The notes below the pieces were generated by a model that worked only from the letters and a program-made list of their open reading frames with translations, ran no database searches and was not told the DNA's origin. A stretch of 64,000 nt of DNA from Daucus carota subsp. sativus. Lineage: Eukaryota; Streptophyta; Magnoliopsida; Apiales; Apiaceae. Position 1 is the first letter of the stretch. Each line of letters starts with the position of its first letter. The stretch is from NCBI RefSeq assembly GCF_001625215.2, contig NC_030383.2:1252779-1316778 (forward strand), given 5' to 3'. Positions 21,801-35,049 of this stretch are shown in pieces. Both the position numbers and the translations under genes were made by a program.

Positions 21801-24800
21801 TTATCTGGTATATCTTTAATGGTACTGTATATACTATTGACTTGAAGATTAACGTTACAACTAATATAATATGTTAATTCTTGAATCAAAAACTTGATAG
21901 AATTTCATCTTAGTTTTCCTCATCTCATTCAGGTTGGACTGAACATTTCATTGTGAAAATAAATGAGGGCCAGAGTAGACGCGTCAGATGCATGGCTGAA
22001 AAGTGCAACGAAGTTTGTGATGAAGGTAAAGTTAAAAGTTTGGTCAGTGCCAGAGATCCTGTTCTTGCTGAGAAGTTTGACTGCTTCCTCCTACAGTCAT
22101 ACATAGATGATAATAAGAAGGTGAAATGGTGCCCTAGCATTCCTCATTGCGGAAATGCAATCCGGGTCGAGGATGATCAGTACTGTGAGGTTGAATGTGC
22201 ATGTGGCCTGCAATTTTGCTTCAATTGTTCAGCTGAAGCACATTCACCATGTTCATGTCTGATTTGGGAGCTTTGGCACAAGAAATGTATGGATGAATCG
22301 GAGACAGTTAACTGGATTACAGTCAATACAAAACCCTGCCCACATTGTCACAAACCAGTGGAGAAAAATGGCGGATGTAATAGAGTACGATGTATCTGCG
22401 GACAAGCATTCTGGTTAGTCCTCTCATGCTAATTGTGCTCCATTACAAAGATAATGCTACTATAGTCTCTGAGCCTGTTTAATTTATTCAAGTTCTTTAT
22501 TTTGGTTTTACTTTTTACATATAGATGGAAACCACCATGTCATATAAATCTTTATCCAGTACATTTTATGTTGGCAATTGTTGAGTTGGCTGCAAAATGT
22601 CACATGTGATGAAAATACTGGGGGGGGGGGGGGGGGAAGGTAAGTAATCAATAGGTGTAATAATAACATTATAACAATGACTTATAAGCATGCAAAACAA
22701 TAAGATAAGAGTAGCAGTATTGTGTGTTGTGGGGGGAGCCCATGTGAGATTCTCATAAATCGTTCCAACCTGGCACCTGAGATAGTTATGGACCATTATA
22801 ACCTGGCTCTGATATCACTTGTTGGGCCAACTAAGCAAGCATAACTCCACAATAGTATGATATTGTTCGCTTTGGGCCGAGTCCAAACGGGTTTTTTTTG
22901 GGCATCTCCCAAAAGGCCTCATATTAATGGAGTTATCTGGCTGCTTATATTCTAGCTTTTTGCGCCCATCCCACAACTGATGTGGGACTCCTAACAATAT
23001 CATAGATCTGTACAATTACTTGCCCTGCATAATCAAATTACATCATGTCATGATAATATAATTATTAACTCCCTTTTGGCAAAACAACGGGCCCGCTCCA
23101 AAATTTCTTTTACATCTCTTGCCTATTACCCTATTGAGGTTCTATTCTTTATCAATTTCTATATTCTCATGTAGCTTCACTGTATGCTTTGTAAGTTTAA
23201 ACTGTTTGTATGTAGCATAATTAAGAATATTTTTCCTTGGCAGTCAAGTACTCTGTTACTTGGTACATTTGCAGTAAGATTTAGTTACAGAACTATAAAA
23301 CTAATTGAGTCTAAGTCCAAATTTTCAAAATAGTTATCCTTTAATATGGATCAGGTCTAGGCTTTGATTGTCGGTCGTCAAAAGGATTTTTTGGCTGTGG
23401 ATTGCATACATGACAGCCTCCTATTTGTATTAATGTGCCATTTCCTAGTATAAAATAAGCAGTAACTCCATGTTTCTCAAGCTTTGTCATCTGACTCATC
23501 TCATACTGGATACCTTGGATCCTCAATCTTTGATGGATTTAGTATATATATCTGTGTGCTCATAGGTACTTTATTCCCTCTTTTTTAATACATTTACGAA
23601 AAAACCATACGAAGAAAACATTTTTAAGCATCCATGCATTTTGAGCATTTGTACTTTGAACTTGAAGTACAAGAATACAAGATAATATAAATGTTTGTAC
23701 AGCGATGTGCAAACTCAGGAATTAAGAAGCCCACATATTTTGAAAGTGCCCAAGCTAGAAGCTCTGTGCAGTTATATCTTAATGTGAATGATTAGGCAGA
23801 CATGTTGGCGTTTGGACGATTATGTAAAATTTTAGAATAATCCAGTTGTCTCTAGTCTAGAGTTAAAGAGTCTTTGCATATATTCTCAAGTTCTTTTCGG
23901 GCTGACCATTTTTCATGTTATTAGACTCGTGAGTATTTGTTGAAATGCACCCTTCTATCATTCTCTTGCAACAATTTAATGTAATTAAAGTAAAAGAATT
24001 TTAAATTTTACATTTTTTTTTTAATTTGCTGTCTTCCAATTCTTGTAGTTGGATTTGTGGATGTGATTATGCATGGCATGGTACTCAAGGTCACAGTTGT
24101 GTTCGATACAAAGATGATTACCATGCAGTAAATACTGAACAAGCAAGGACAGAACTTCTGCGCTATATTCACTATCACAATCGTTTTCAAGCTCATATTG
24201 ACTCTCTAAGAGCTGAATATAAGCTGAAAGGAACAACCCGGTATAAAATTTCATTTCTGGATGCGAAGAAAACAGATTCTATGAATTTTTCGTGGCTATT
24301 TGATGGCCTTTACAGACTCTCCAGATCAAGGCGGATTCTCTCATATTCCTATCCTCTGGGATATTACATGTTTGGTAATGGACTGCTAAAAGATGAAATG
24401 CCGAAGAATATAAGGATAATGAAACAGAACTTGTTTGAGGACCAACAGGAGCAGCTTGAGTTAATTGTTGAGCAACTCTCTATGTGTCTGGAACTTCCAT
24501 TTCATGAGTATCCTGAATATAAGTTTGTGGAAACCAAAATTAAGATCATTGATTTATCCGGGATTGCTGACAAGTGCTGCAAACGATTGTGAGACTAAAT
24601 CCTTTTTACTTTAGTTTGATAATAATAGTAGTTAATTTGAGTTTCTATAATTTAACTTTTCAGTTTTGTAATCCAGATGAATAATACCAGATTTAAGCAC
24701 AATAATTGAATGACGAAAGGTTATAAGTCTCAACCTTTGAGCGAGTACTTAATTTTGTCTAAGTGAGATGCAAATTGACTTCGGAAGTAGTTAGGATTGC

Positions 24801-25217
24801 TATGTTAAAATACTTGAAGGATTCTTTAAAATTTTGACAATCTGATTCCCTAGTTTGTATTGACTGCAGGTATGAATGTATTGGTAATGAATTATTAGGC
24901 GAATTGCATCAGGCAGTTCATATTATAGCTCCTTATAGGGCGTACGGTGTAGAACGTGCATCCGAGATTCCCAGTGAAAGCTCTGATGAAAACGGTATGG
25001 TTATCCGCCTTTTTTTCTAATTCAATTAAGTGTTTTCCAGCTATCCGCATAAACCCCGTATTTTACATTGAATTTGCATTAACAAATAGTTCTAATGACA
25101 GAGAGGTGTGTGGCGAGACCTTGTCATCCTTCTTCTAGCTCTCAGGACTTGTACGAAGGGAACGGTGGTCCACTAAAGCGTGTGAAAATAGATGAAGAAG
25201 AGTCAAGATGGGTCTAG
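18807..25217 (+). CDS. ARIADNE-like RBR E3 ubiquitin ligase
   Basis: Seven exons give 557 residues: 18807-18908, 20879-20911, 21004-21280, 21933-22413, 24049-24588, 24870-24994 and 25102-25217. The order is typical of plant ARI1/2/3: an acidic N-terminus (SSDDEYSHSDDDYNFND), a UBA-like helix block (REDLQKVMDLL, ARTILIHYRW), RING1 from about residue 113 (CDIC, CGHCYCNNC), IBR about 204-246 (WCPSIPHCG, CGLQFCFNC) and RING2 from about 273 (CPHCHKPVEKNGGC). Cys286 in NGGCNRV is the expected thioester-forming catalytic cysteine. A C-terminal Ariadne helical region (YKLKG, SRSRRILSYSY, YMFGNGLLKDEM) follows. RBR ligases take ubiquitin from E2 onto this cysteine before substrate transfer, in cytosol or nucleus. 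The ATG at 18807 is the first after a TC-rich leader. Exon 2 is a 33-bp microexon. The substrate is unknown. Confidence 0.92.
22620..22636. repeat. Poly-G tract (17 G) in ARI intron 4
   Basis: An uninterrupted run of 17 guanines is unusual in this AT-rich DNA. It lies about 180 bp from the LTR/primer-binding sequence at 22803-22996. It may be a purine-rich relic of that retroelement, or an assembly or homopolymer artefact. Confidence 0.7.
22803..22996 (-). mobile_element. LTR-retrotransposon end with primer-binding site
   Basis: On the minus strand a 177-bp block starts TGTTAGGAGTCCCACATCAG at 22996 and ends GGCCCAACA at 22820, the TG..CA form of an LTR. About two bases later comes TGATATCAGAGCC, close to the TGGTATCAGAGC primer-binding site that pairs with initiator Met tRNA. 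No gag/pol is seen, and the other LTR was not found. It is therefore a truncated element or a TRIM remnant inside ARI intron 4. Confidence 0.65.
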
Positions 25218-26736
25218 TTAAACAGCTGGACATCCCTGCAGCAGAATAAACCTATCAATCGCGAGATGTGTTCTAGTACTGCATCAGAGTTAACTTACCA
25301 ATTGTGGTTTGAAGTTTCAATGCACATTTGTCAGCAGTAGTAGACATCAACAAATTAGCAACTGTCGACTTGTACAAATCAATTTACAGCTAGGGTCTTT
25401 TAATCTCCTTCTACTTGAATTTGTAATTTCAGAATCTGGATTTCGAATGTTAGTAGTAATTAACTAGGATGTATTTTGAAGTCGCTAATGATTATGGATG
25501 GAATTGAACTCGTACTTTATGCTGCTAATCATTTAGTTATTTGGTCGATGGATAATTATGGTTCCTTTTTCTCCAAGATGGTGGAATTTGCATTCTTGTA
25601 GTAGGAAATGTTACCCGGAGCATAAATATTTGCAATTGTTTGATACTGGCTCCTAAACCATTTGCTAATCCAGGAAAAGGCAAGCTAAATTGGTTTTATG
25701 CAAATGTTCTGATGGATGTGGCTGTAGCCATTCGACAAATATTGGGGCCGTTTGAACTAACTTAAAAGAAGTGACTTTTTGCTTAAATTAAAGAAGTGGA
25801 GTAGAAGTGAGAAGTAAATAAGTGAATAAATTGTTTGGAAAAGAAGCAGAAGCTCTGAGAGAGAAGCTAGCATTCTCAGCTTCTTAAAAGTGCTTCTACT
25901 TATTTACACAAACGGGTCAAGAAAAACAGAAGCCGGAAGCAGAAGCTGCTTCCACCATCCAAACAGGCCCATAGACTTTAACCAGGACTTGGCTAAAACA
26001 TAGACAAAAGGAATGTAGGGTTGGAGCGTGAATTTTTGAAGATATTATGTATATTTCTTATTTTTGATATGTCGACTCATTTTTTAGTTAAGAGTTTTGC
26101 AGGGTTGGAGTGGCTCTAAAATATCTTTTATTTCAAATTTTTTGACATGTTATTTGCGAAGCAATTTTATAAATTATATCCTATTTTGGAACCAGAATCG
26201 ACTGATAGTCACGATCAAAGGATATTGAGCCTTAAATTGGACCTTTGTATTGAATGGTATATCTATGATTCCACCCAGCATCAGTTGCGAAAACAAGTTG
26301 CATAGGCTAAACACATTCCCCTAAATTGCAGAGCAGAGTGTAGAAATACCGAGCTACACCGACCAAATGCTAGAGATCTCGAAAAATTTATCGAATGTTA
26401 CCGAATAGATAATGCATGATTATTGAATTTTCCCAAAATAGGGCAGTGACTTGTACCTTTTATATCTCTTCACCATCTATCTAACTCAAGAAAACTACCA
26501 AACATAGATTTCATGAACATATATCATACACAAATCATTCACACCCGAAAATTCTTCTCCATCTTTCGACATTTACATTATTTTTACCCACAAAAACATT
26601 TCACTATTTCCCTACTTTCATTTTCTCCTCTTTACATCATCTCAAACTTCTTTGTTATCTCCTCTTGAATGTACTTTTTCCGATATAAGTTAGAATTTGA
26701 GCAGTCAGAAGTTGTGTAGACCGATAAACTGATACA
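25218..26736. other. Spacer between ARI and WD40 gene
   Basis: The ARI 3' untranslated region occupies the first few hundred bases. A hAT-like MITE lies at 25744-25970. A TATA-like TTTTATATCT at about 26457 lies some 280 bp before the WD40 start codon. It is a possible core promoter, followed by a CA/TC-rich leader. No other gene is visible. Confidence 0.5.
25744..25970. mobile_element. hAT-like MITE
   Basis: The left end GGGGCCGTTTGAACTAACTT and inverted right end GGGCCTGTTTGGATGG share a GGGCC-GTTTG core. The interior has AAGAAGTGACTT/AGAAGC motifs in both orientations. This is the common GGGCCGTTTG class of plant hAT MITEs. No clean 8-bp duplication was found. Confidence 0.6.
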
Positions 26737-28104
26737 ATGAGAGACGATGAGCCACCAGGATCTACCAGTGCAATGTTCGGTGGAGCTTCCAGCATGCCTT
26801 CGAAAGTAGGAAACATGATGCATTCTGATCCTCACATGTCATCTACGTCGTCGGTGGATGATGGAGATGATGCTGATTACAATAAGAGAAATAGCAGCTT
26901 TTCGGCCTATGATCCTTCAAGGTTGAGCTGTGAGGGATCACCTATGATGATGTCTCCGTGGAACCAGAGCTCTCCTTTCGCGAAATCTCCTTGGTCTAAT
27001 TTTGATGAACATGATGTTAAAAGTGGCGCTGCTCCCCCTTCTGGCCTAATTGGCTCACTTGTTCGCGAGGAGGGGCATATTTATTCACTAGCTGCTGTCA
27101 ATGGTCTCTTGTACACAGGCTCAGACAGCAAGAACATTCGTGTGTGGAAGGATTTGAAGGAATTCTCCGCGTTTAAATCCAATAGCGGATTGGTTAAGGC
27201 TATAATAATCTGCGGTGGGAAGATCTTCACAGGGCATCAGGATGGGAAGGTTCGCGTGTGGAAGGTGCAGTCTAAGGACCCGAGTCTGCACAAGAGATGT
27301 GGCACATTGCCTACGATGATGGACATTTTCAAATGCTCCATAAAGCCGAAGAACTACATTGAGGTTAAGCGTAACAAGACTACTCTCTGGATCAAGCATT
27401 GTGATGCCATATCTTCTTTGAGCATGAGTCAGGCACAAGGGCTTCTGTATTCTGCTTCATGGGACCGGACTTTTAAGGTGTGGAGAGTCGAGAATTCCAA
27501 GTGCCTGGAATCAGTGAAAGCCCATGAGGATGCTGTCAACTCTATCGTTGCAGGACCGGACAATTTAGTCTTCACAGGCTCCGCTGATGGGAGTGTTAAG
27601 GTGTGGAAGAGAGAGCCGCATGGGAAAGTCACGAAGCATGTTCTTATACAGACACTCCTCGATCAAGAATCTGCTATAACATCACTAGCTGTCAATGCAT
27701 CAAGCACAGTTCTATACTGCGGATCCTCTGATGGAAACGTTAACTTCTGGGAGTGCGACAAGCAGTTGGCTCATGGAGGTGTTCTCAAGGGACATAAACT
27801 GGCAGTTCTGTGCCTCGAAGCTGCAGGGCCTCTGTTGTTCAGCGGTTCTGCAGATAAAAACATCTGCGTCTGGAGAAGGGAGGGATCGTCAGCTCACAAC
27901 TGTCTGTCGGTGCTAACTGGCCACACCGGGCCAGTCAAGTGCTTGACAGTCGAGAAGGATCAGGAGTCGACAGACAGTGATCCGAAATGGGTGGTTTACA
28001 GCGGCAGCCTAGACAAGTCAGTTAAGGTCTGGAGTGTATCGGAGCACGCCCCGGACATGGCTATGTATTCAGGTTGGGATTCAATACCATCTGCAAAATA
28101 TTAA
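26737..28104 (+). CDS. WD40-repeat protein, JINGUBANG type
   Basis: A single exon of 455 residues. The first ~100 residues are Ser/Met/Asp-rich and disordered-looking ([36 protein letters not shown]), as in this plant family. Seven WD40 units follow from about residue 108. They are visible as [97 protein letters not shown] and [16 protein letters not shown], consistent with one complete propeller. Length and N-terminal motifs fit the clade of Arabidopsis JINGUBANG (At2g26490), a regulator of pollen germination and tube growth. Whether this is the true orthologue or another member (At1g24130, At3g50390, At4g34380) cannot be told. No catalytic function is expected; it is a protein-interaction scaffold. 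Confidence 0.9.
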   Translation: MRDDEPPGSTSAMFGGASSMPSKVGNMMHSDPHMSSTSSVDDGDDADYNKRNSSFSAYDPSRLSCEGSPMMMSPWNQSSPFAKSPWSNFDEHDVKSGAAPPSGLIGSLVREEGHIYSLAAVNGLLYTGSDSKNIRVWKDLKEFSAFKSNSGLVKAIIICGGKIFTGHQDGKVRVWKVQSKDPSLHKRCGTLPTMMDIFKCSIKPKNYIEVKRNKTTLWIKHCDAISSLSMSQAQGLLYSASWDRTFKVWRVENSKCLESVKAHEDAVNSIVAGPDNLVFTGSADGSVKVWKREPHGKVTKHVLIQTLLDQESAITSLAVNASSTVLYCGSSDGNVNFWECDKQLAHGGVLKGHKLAVLCLEAAGPLLFSGSADKNICVWRREGSSAHNCLSVLTGHTGPVKCLTVEKDQESTDSDPKWVVYSGSLDKSVKVWSVSEHAPDMAMYSGWDSIPSAKY

Positions 28105-28989
28105 CAGCAACAAGTTAAGGCCATCGACTTCTTTATAATCTCCGTCCGTCATTAGTCATCTGAATCCGCCTTCTCATCACGTCTTTCCTCTCACCCCTGT
28201 CATGTATATATTCGTGCAAAATCGATTCGAATTGCAACAAGAACATTTATATTTTCTACTGTTTATGCAACTGATTAACTCTAATAGGTTCTATCGACAG
28301 GAAACTTTGTACAATTATAGTTGACAAGCTATTATACATTATCCTACTTCTCCAAGGTAATCAAGCAGGATTGATGTTTCTTTGTAATGTTGTCACCTAA
28401 TTTGAAATGATGGTACACGAAACTTTTACATAAAATGTTACTCTGTAATATCGGTAAGGGAAATGTCAGAACAATCAAATTTAATCCCGAAATATATCCC
28501 CCAGACGCCACATGTTCTCCTCAAATAACAATGGCTGCCCTGCATTCGTATCGATAACGCCAATCAAAAGCCTCTAAATTGTCACGTCACCGACACCGAC
28601 ACCGACACCATGTCATACGGGACTAATTTTGGGAATTTTTTTTGGATTATGTAGCACTACTGTTTGGTAAACTATTGGAGGACCTTCTTGCGCTACGAGT
28701 TCCGTTGCAGACAAAACTGCCATTCAAAGTAAATGCTTGTATATTAGTATACTTTAAGCTATTAAAATCAAATCCAAATTCCATACAGAGAGTTGCTCAG
28801 AGGAAGTGCTTCCTGACTGTGGTATTGACCTCCAAATAGAACCGAAAATTTGACAGAAGTACAAAGTTGGCATGAATTCTAATCTGAGATAAATTACGGA
28901 AATGGAGATACAAAAACAAACCTTATAAAACTCTATAATGCTATGCATTGACTTGAATAAGTACTCATCAATCAAAATTTCTGCATATA
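28105..28989. other. Spacer between convergent WD40 and kinase genes
   Basis: This should contain the 3' ends of both flanking genes, which converge here. A short ACCGAC repeat occurs at about 28588-28607 (ACCGACACCGACACCGACACC). Nothing else is recognisable. Confidence 0.5.
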
Positions 28990-31900
28990 TCACTGAGAAA
29001 GCTGCCGCGAATGTGACATTCTTGATTTCGGTTGCGTGTTTGATATTAGACTACTCATGTGTGCACTTCTAGTACCGACTGACTGCAAATCCAACCCCAG
29101 AGGCATAACTGCTTCTCCACCTTCTAGTACTCTGAGGATCTATGTTGAGAAACGCGAAGGAAGCAAAAGTTACGGATAAAACTCTTCCATCTTAAAAGAT
29201 TACATTAAGAATGACAAATAATCTATTTTCCTTGTATAGCCATATTCAAGGTATTTCCTAAATAATTGCACATGAAATACTAGATATGTATTATACCTTT
29301 GACATTGGAGGTCTTGATTCTGGATCTTGTCGTAGACACAGGAACGCAGCCTGACCCATTGCTTGCACTTCACTGGGCAAGTCACCATGTTGATGAGAGT
29401 GTAAGGATGGGTCCAGAAGTTGATGTATATTTGTGAAAAGATTGACTACTTCCAAAGAGGGTAGAGGGTAAATTTTTTCCGAACATGAGTGGTGTTCACC
29501 CTTGTAGCATTGCAACTCCACGGTTCTTTGACCAGTAATTAGCTCTAATAGTACCAATCCAAATGCATATATGTCAGCTTTCTCTGTAATATTTCCACCG
29601 TTAAAGTACTCTGGTGCAAGGTACCTTGTATAAGAATGCTTTATCAAATGGGGGCAAATGTATACATCGATAGTAGCTACATTTAGGTTGTCAACGGATC
29701 CGAAACCAAAATTATTTAAATAGGAGACGATCATTTTTGGCTGCTTTAAATCTTGCCTAATCTCATTTGAAAAATTCTACACTTTCATATTATTGATATA
29801 TGCTGAAAAATGGATATGACAGAGATAAGGTAGAAACTTGAGGGTTCAGACTGTAGGAATTAACTTCAAAGGTTATTGCTGACCTCTCTTCGAATAGCAA
29901 ACACATACAAAAGAAGTTATAGTGTAGCCTATAAATCTAGCTGCAAAAATCTTGCATACCGTAAAGTTTCAATGTTTTGCTCCTCGCAGAAAATATCCAA
30001 TTCGGTATGCAGTCTCAGAACTCCAACATCAGCAACCTAGATAAAAAGCCCACTAATTAGACAACACTGACTGCAAAACTTACACTCATATTTCACTCCT
30101 CTGAAAATATCATATAAACTGAAGTACCAATGGTTCAAAGTTGTGAGTCAAAAGTATGTTGCTAGGTCGCATGTCTCTATGAGCTATACAACCCACTCTG
30201 CAATCTTCATGTAGATATCGTAAGCCTCTTGCCGTCCCACTAGCTATTTTTAGACGTGTATGCCATTGCAGTGGCATTTTTTTGTTTTCTGTACATATAT
30301 TGTAAACAGAAAAATATGTATGATTTTGCAATAAAAATATTTGTAATAACTGATTGCAGTATGAAAGTAAATATACAGAAGTAAACAGCAGATACCATGC
30401 AAATGAAAGTCCAGTGAGTTGTTGCATATGTACTCATATACCAGTGCTCTTCTTTTTCCTTGAATACAGAACCCGACCAGCAGCACAACATTCCTATGTT
30501 GTGCACAATTTAACATCCTCACTTCCTTGCAGAAATCGGCATCTTCTTGAGACCTCGAAAACTTTAGCTGCTTGATTGCAACCACCTGTCCATTCTTTAG
30601 TATTCCTTTATGGACCAAGCCAAACACACCTTCTGCCAAGAAATTCAACTCTGAGAACCCGCTTGTTGCTTCTTGCAACTCCTCATAATGAAACCGTATT
30701 GGAGGTTTTCCAAAAGCTGGTGCCTTGTGTTGGCATAATGAACACAAAGGAGGAGGTGTTGAGAAAGTTCTAGCTAAAGAGACTGCTTCTCTAATGCTAC
30801 TGATATCTACGTGGTCTTGAGTCTGTTGGAGCTTAGCTCGTGCTACACTTGCATCTTGATTAAATTGAAAATGTTTATGAAGTTCAACTTTATTATTAGC
30901 AGGTCCGGTTTGGGGGTAGTTTCTGGATAATTTTATTCTTGGCTCTTGCTGATCAATAACATGGTTTTGAGGAATCCATATAACTTTCTTAGGAGTACCG
31001 TTTATGTATGACTTTTGGGCAGTAGAGAGAGCTATCACCCTTTCCTCCGCAGAATAGACTGTAGTATGAGGACTTTCTGACTCATTCATTCTTAATTGTG
31101 CATGCTTTACTTTATATGGTCTTTCAAAAAGAGGATTTTGTTCATAGACAAAGTAAGCCATCGTGTCTGTACTTGATACTGAAATTTCTCCTGACGACCT
31201 TGTGTATGAGGTACGTGGTTCCTCAGGACTGCTTGAAGGAGTAGAATGCCTCTTCCTGTAGCCTTGCAACATTGAAGAATCTGGCGATGAAGAAGCAGAA
31301 ATGAAAGGTGTTTGAATATCATCTGAGGACGCCAAATTGAGTCTAACAACTTTTGGTTGAGAACCCTTCATTACTACGATGTTGCACTGTAGTTCCTCAA
31401 TACAGTGTGCACGCTCTTGCTTCAATTTCCTGTTTCAGCACACCGGGCAAATGGTTTTTCAGTCTTTAGATCCTCCAAATAATCTTAATCCTAGAAGTTG
31501 AATCATAACACATGATAAAGAAACTAAAAGTTAATAAACAAAGAATTGGGGTTGATAACCAGCTATTTCTGTTCAATAGCATAAAGGGCAAATGTAAATG
31601 CTTGTATTATAAAGAACATAAGACTCCCAACCTTATCACAAACCAGTATATTGAAAGGCGGGTTTTAAGTTTGACTAATTTGAAAAACTTGTATAATGTA
31701 GACATTTTTTATGGCTACAATATATGATCTGCTGCAGCATGCAGCTGTTTACAGTAACTTGGGATAATTACCCGAGTTGTGTATGGCTGGTAATTGAATG
31801 AACTTTCATAAATGATATTCCATGACCAGGTATAAAATTTTACGTAGGGGTTTGACAAAGTTCAATTGGCTAGCAGGCTACAGCAAATAATTAATGCTAA

Positions 31901-34484
31901 GCATTTTTTTTATAAGATAAAGAACCACAGGAAAGTATTACATAAAAAAGAACAAGAAAAAAAAAAGAACCACAGCCAAGTTCACGTTCATGTCTGCGGA
32001 ACAGCCAAAATGAATACCGCTGATTACACCTAAAAATGTATGCCCAGTCGGTGCTACTTGGAAAAAGAAAAAGTCTGGTTAAGAGGTGGCTTTTCCAGAT
32101 AAAAAGTTCGACTTAAACTTGAAGTTCAGCACATAGTAACAGACTTTATATATAAATATGTATATTTGTGTGCATTGTATATCTATGGTTGTATAATTAA
32201 TCAGAGATAGCAACAGTGATACCACTTTCATGGGGAAACTTCTAAAGCTGTAAGACCTGTGACTGATAAGGAAAGAGGATTGGTAGAGAAGAGTATGTGT
32301 AACATACATAAAAGGGCAGTTGTGTATCGATAAAAAAAAGGGGGCAGTTGTGATCAACTCTGCAGGGCTTACTCTAAATGTGCATGAACAACCATTGCAT
32401 ATTAAGAAATCCTAATAAAGGCAGAAATGGTCCCTTCTCGCGGTCCCTATTTGAATTTTGAGGTAAGTAATAAACACCAGTCCTCGAAGAAATAAGTTAA
32501 ACATCTAATCACCTAACTAGTATATGGGTGAAAGAAAATAGCTTTACGTCTATTTACTTGTCCAATATGACCCAGGTGGCTTCATTTCTTTTTGCTTCAG
32601 CTGCCACAACACCAGAAGGTGTACCTAATACCACCTTAATCCGGACTATGACCTACATAATAGCAAATTATTTCAAGTTAATAAATTCAGTTGTTACTTC
32701 AAATATATTAGTACCGAGCAGTAGATTAGACTTAATATATGATACCAAATGAAAACGGAACTAAGTTTACTTGTCACTTTTATAGATTGTTCGCCTTAAA
32801 TATAGAATGGAAATAAAACAGATCAGTTCAACATATCAACATATATAGAGAATAACAGCTTTTTGTGGCAGGGTATACAAGCTACTTCAGCGTGAAATCG
32901 GCTTAACAAATAACAAGTTTAATGGCCATAGAAGTGCTAGATATCTGTTAGATAATGTAGTAGTCAAGTGGATATTGTATTTCATGTAGACAGTTACATT
33001 ATCTAAAATTGTCACAAGGGATGCAGTATCCACATCCAAAACATGTGTCCAGATAAATTAATTTCATATGGTAATATATATCTCTCTGGTCCAACATATA
33101 GGCATCACGAAATATGTCATTTTTCTTCATTAATAAAAGGTGTTTCTTAAGAAATAGAGACCATAAGCATTATAGTTAAAACATGTAGTAGTTTTCAGAG
33201 TATTCATGTTACTACAAAATCTGGATGCAAGACATGAAACTATTAGTCTATTACATAAAGGAGTATGACATCCCTTTGTTTAACTTTTCTATTCGGTGCA
33301 CATGTAGCTCCCAATTCACTACAATAATTAATCAGCTTTCATTGCATCGGATCCTGACAAATAAGGCATCCCCTGACAGCTCGATCAAATGCCAAAATAG
33401 TCAACACTAATCAATAATAATTTTCTCCTGTACATTCTCCTATCAATCTAGTTATTAGGTAACAGCAATATCTTCCAAAATCATCAATTATTTTTATTTC
33501 AAGCATTTGTAAGCCTAAGTGATTCCTCTGTTTGTTCTTCTAGCAGAAAAGGTTAAGGGCTTGGGTGTGCATTATCAAACAGCTGAGTAAAATATCTACA
33601 ACTGGGCTTTTACCAAAAACATCATCAACTAATTCACAAAATCGTTACAATTTTATAGTATGGTCTCATTTCGTTCTTATGAACATGTTATCTAACCTGC
33701 AATGTCCTAGTGTTTTTTAAAAATTTAACTAATCATTCACAAAGGACTCAAATTGAAGCTGCATAGCTTTCAAACTCAATTGCGAAATTTAATTACAAAA
33801 TTTATCAAAATGCAAGTAATCATCAGTTGAATTAAAACTTCAATCACCTCGATTTGATCACGAAACTGAAGCACCATCTGCGAGCAAGACTCCGAGATCT
33901 GGAGCACTTGATCTGGCAATTTCGACTTGTCATCATTCCGGTTATCTCCTCTCAACTTCGGAAAACTCCAAAACTTTCTCCCTGTAGTCACCAATAAACG
34001 ATTCATCAACATACAATTACACAAACCGTAATCAACACGTTGCAGCTGCATTTGGCTGGGCTTATAAGTCACTTAAAAGTCGAAAAATACGCACAATTAA
34101 TAACAACATATCCTCTGCGTGTTTTTTATTCGACAAGTGCATAACAATAATTCTCACTTATGAACCGGAAAATATATGCAACTAATAAAAACAATATATC
34201 CTTCAACTGTTTTTATTTGGTAGCGGGTAACAAATTATAACGTGTTCTCGCTCTAAAACTGTTCCGCAAAGATGAATATTATATATATGTAGGAGCTAGT
34301 TACCGGTTTTTTGGGCGGGAAAAACAGCTAACAAAATAATGCAATCGCCGGAGCGAACCACGTGAGTGAGAGTCCAGGCTAAGGCGGTCCTGGAGATCAC
34401 TTTCTCCGCTTTCACGGCCACGATCACGTTCGCCGGCGGCGAATCTTCCGGAGGAGTAGGTCGCGAAATTTTCGGCGGGAACAT
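28990..34484 (-). CDS. UspA-domain protein kinase (At3g13690/At1g55200-like)
   Basis: Eight exons, in transcript order: 34484-34304, 33981-33848, 32652-32558, 31429-30396, 30288-30128, 30036-29960, 29624-29297 and 29139-28990, giving 719 residues with consistent phases. The N-terminus has a universal-stress-protein-like fold ([39 protein letters not shown]). A Ser/Pro-rich linker leads to a kinase domain at about 385-690: glycine loop [11 protein letters not shown], Lys423 in VAIKQLK, HRD at 518-520 ([11 protein letters not shown]) and APE at 564-566. The usual DFG is DVG (538-540). The segment up to APE ([20 protein letters not shown]) differs from the family's typical ARW-type sequence. Relatives are cytoplasmic receptor-like kinases, some annotated as inactive. 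Catalysis is therefore doubtful but not excluded, because Lys, both Asp and Glu remain. The ATG at 34484 heads the only frame joining exon 2. Confidence 0.85.
31931..31963 (+). mobile_element. Micro-insertion with A-tail in kinase intron 3
   Basis: Thirty-three bases ending in an A-run lie between exact copies of AAAGAACCACAG (31919-31930 and 31964-31975). Direct repeat plus A-tail suggests a very short, 5'-truncated retro-insertion in plus orientation. Confidence 0.5.
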
Positions 34485-34760
34485 GGTGACGTCAGCGGTT
34501 CAGGTAATTAGAAGAAGAACGTGAAGAGAGAGAGATGGAGAGTCTGAAAGTAGCGATGCAGTGCTAGAGTTATTTTCGCCTATCCGAACTATCAGGGCTT
34601 TTCGCAATACGAATATTATTCGACTTTAAAACGTTCAAATCACGTACTGCATGTTTGTTTGTGGGGGAAGAATTATATTATATTCTGAAAATTTAAATGA
34701 CTATAATTCTGTGAATTTGTATTGCACTCGGTTTTTTTATTGATTTTCATGAGATTATAA

Positions 34761-34818
34761 TAGCTTTTGTAACACCATGTTATATTTTCTAGCTTTTGTA
34801 ACACCATGTTATATTTTC
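34761..34818. repeat. Exact 29-bp tandem duplication
   Basis: Twenty-nine bases beginning TAGCTTTTGTAACACCATGT at 34761 are repeated without change at 34790-34818. Confidence 0.95.
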
Positions 34819-35049
34819 GAAAAAAGGACCAAAATAATAATTGAGATAGGAATTCATGGAATTAAATCTTTCAAAATTGAGAAGCATTGTTTCAAAACTT
34901 GATGGTCGATTAATTCATGTTTCATAGCCCATATTAAATATCTAATTATTCATTAATCATTTATTAATTATCTGCTTAAGCTCCACTCAATCCGATTAAT
35001 CTTTGATTAATTCTATTTCGTGTCTTCACTAATTAAGTTTCACGCCCTC

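Noticed and set aside
27121..27438. Minus-strand open frame inside the WD40 gene
   Set aside because: It is antisense to well-conserved WD40 repeats, with no domain and no splice or promoter support.
29200..29297. C-terminal extension of the kinase by reading through 29297
   Set aside because: A good GT donor (AAAG|GTATAA) with an acceptor at 29139 gives the conserved ILRVLEGG end of the family, so read-through is not needed.
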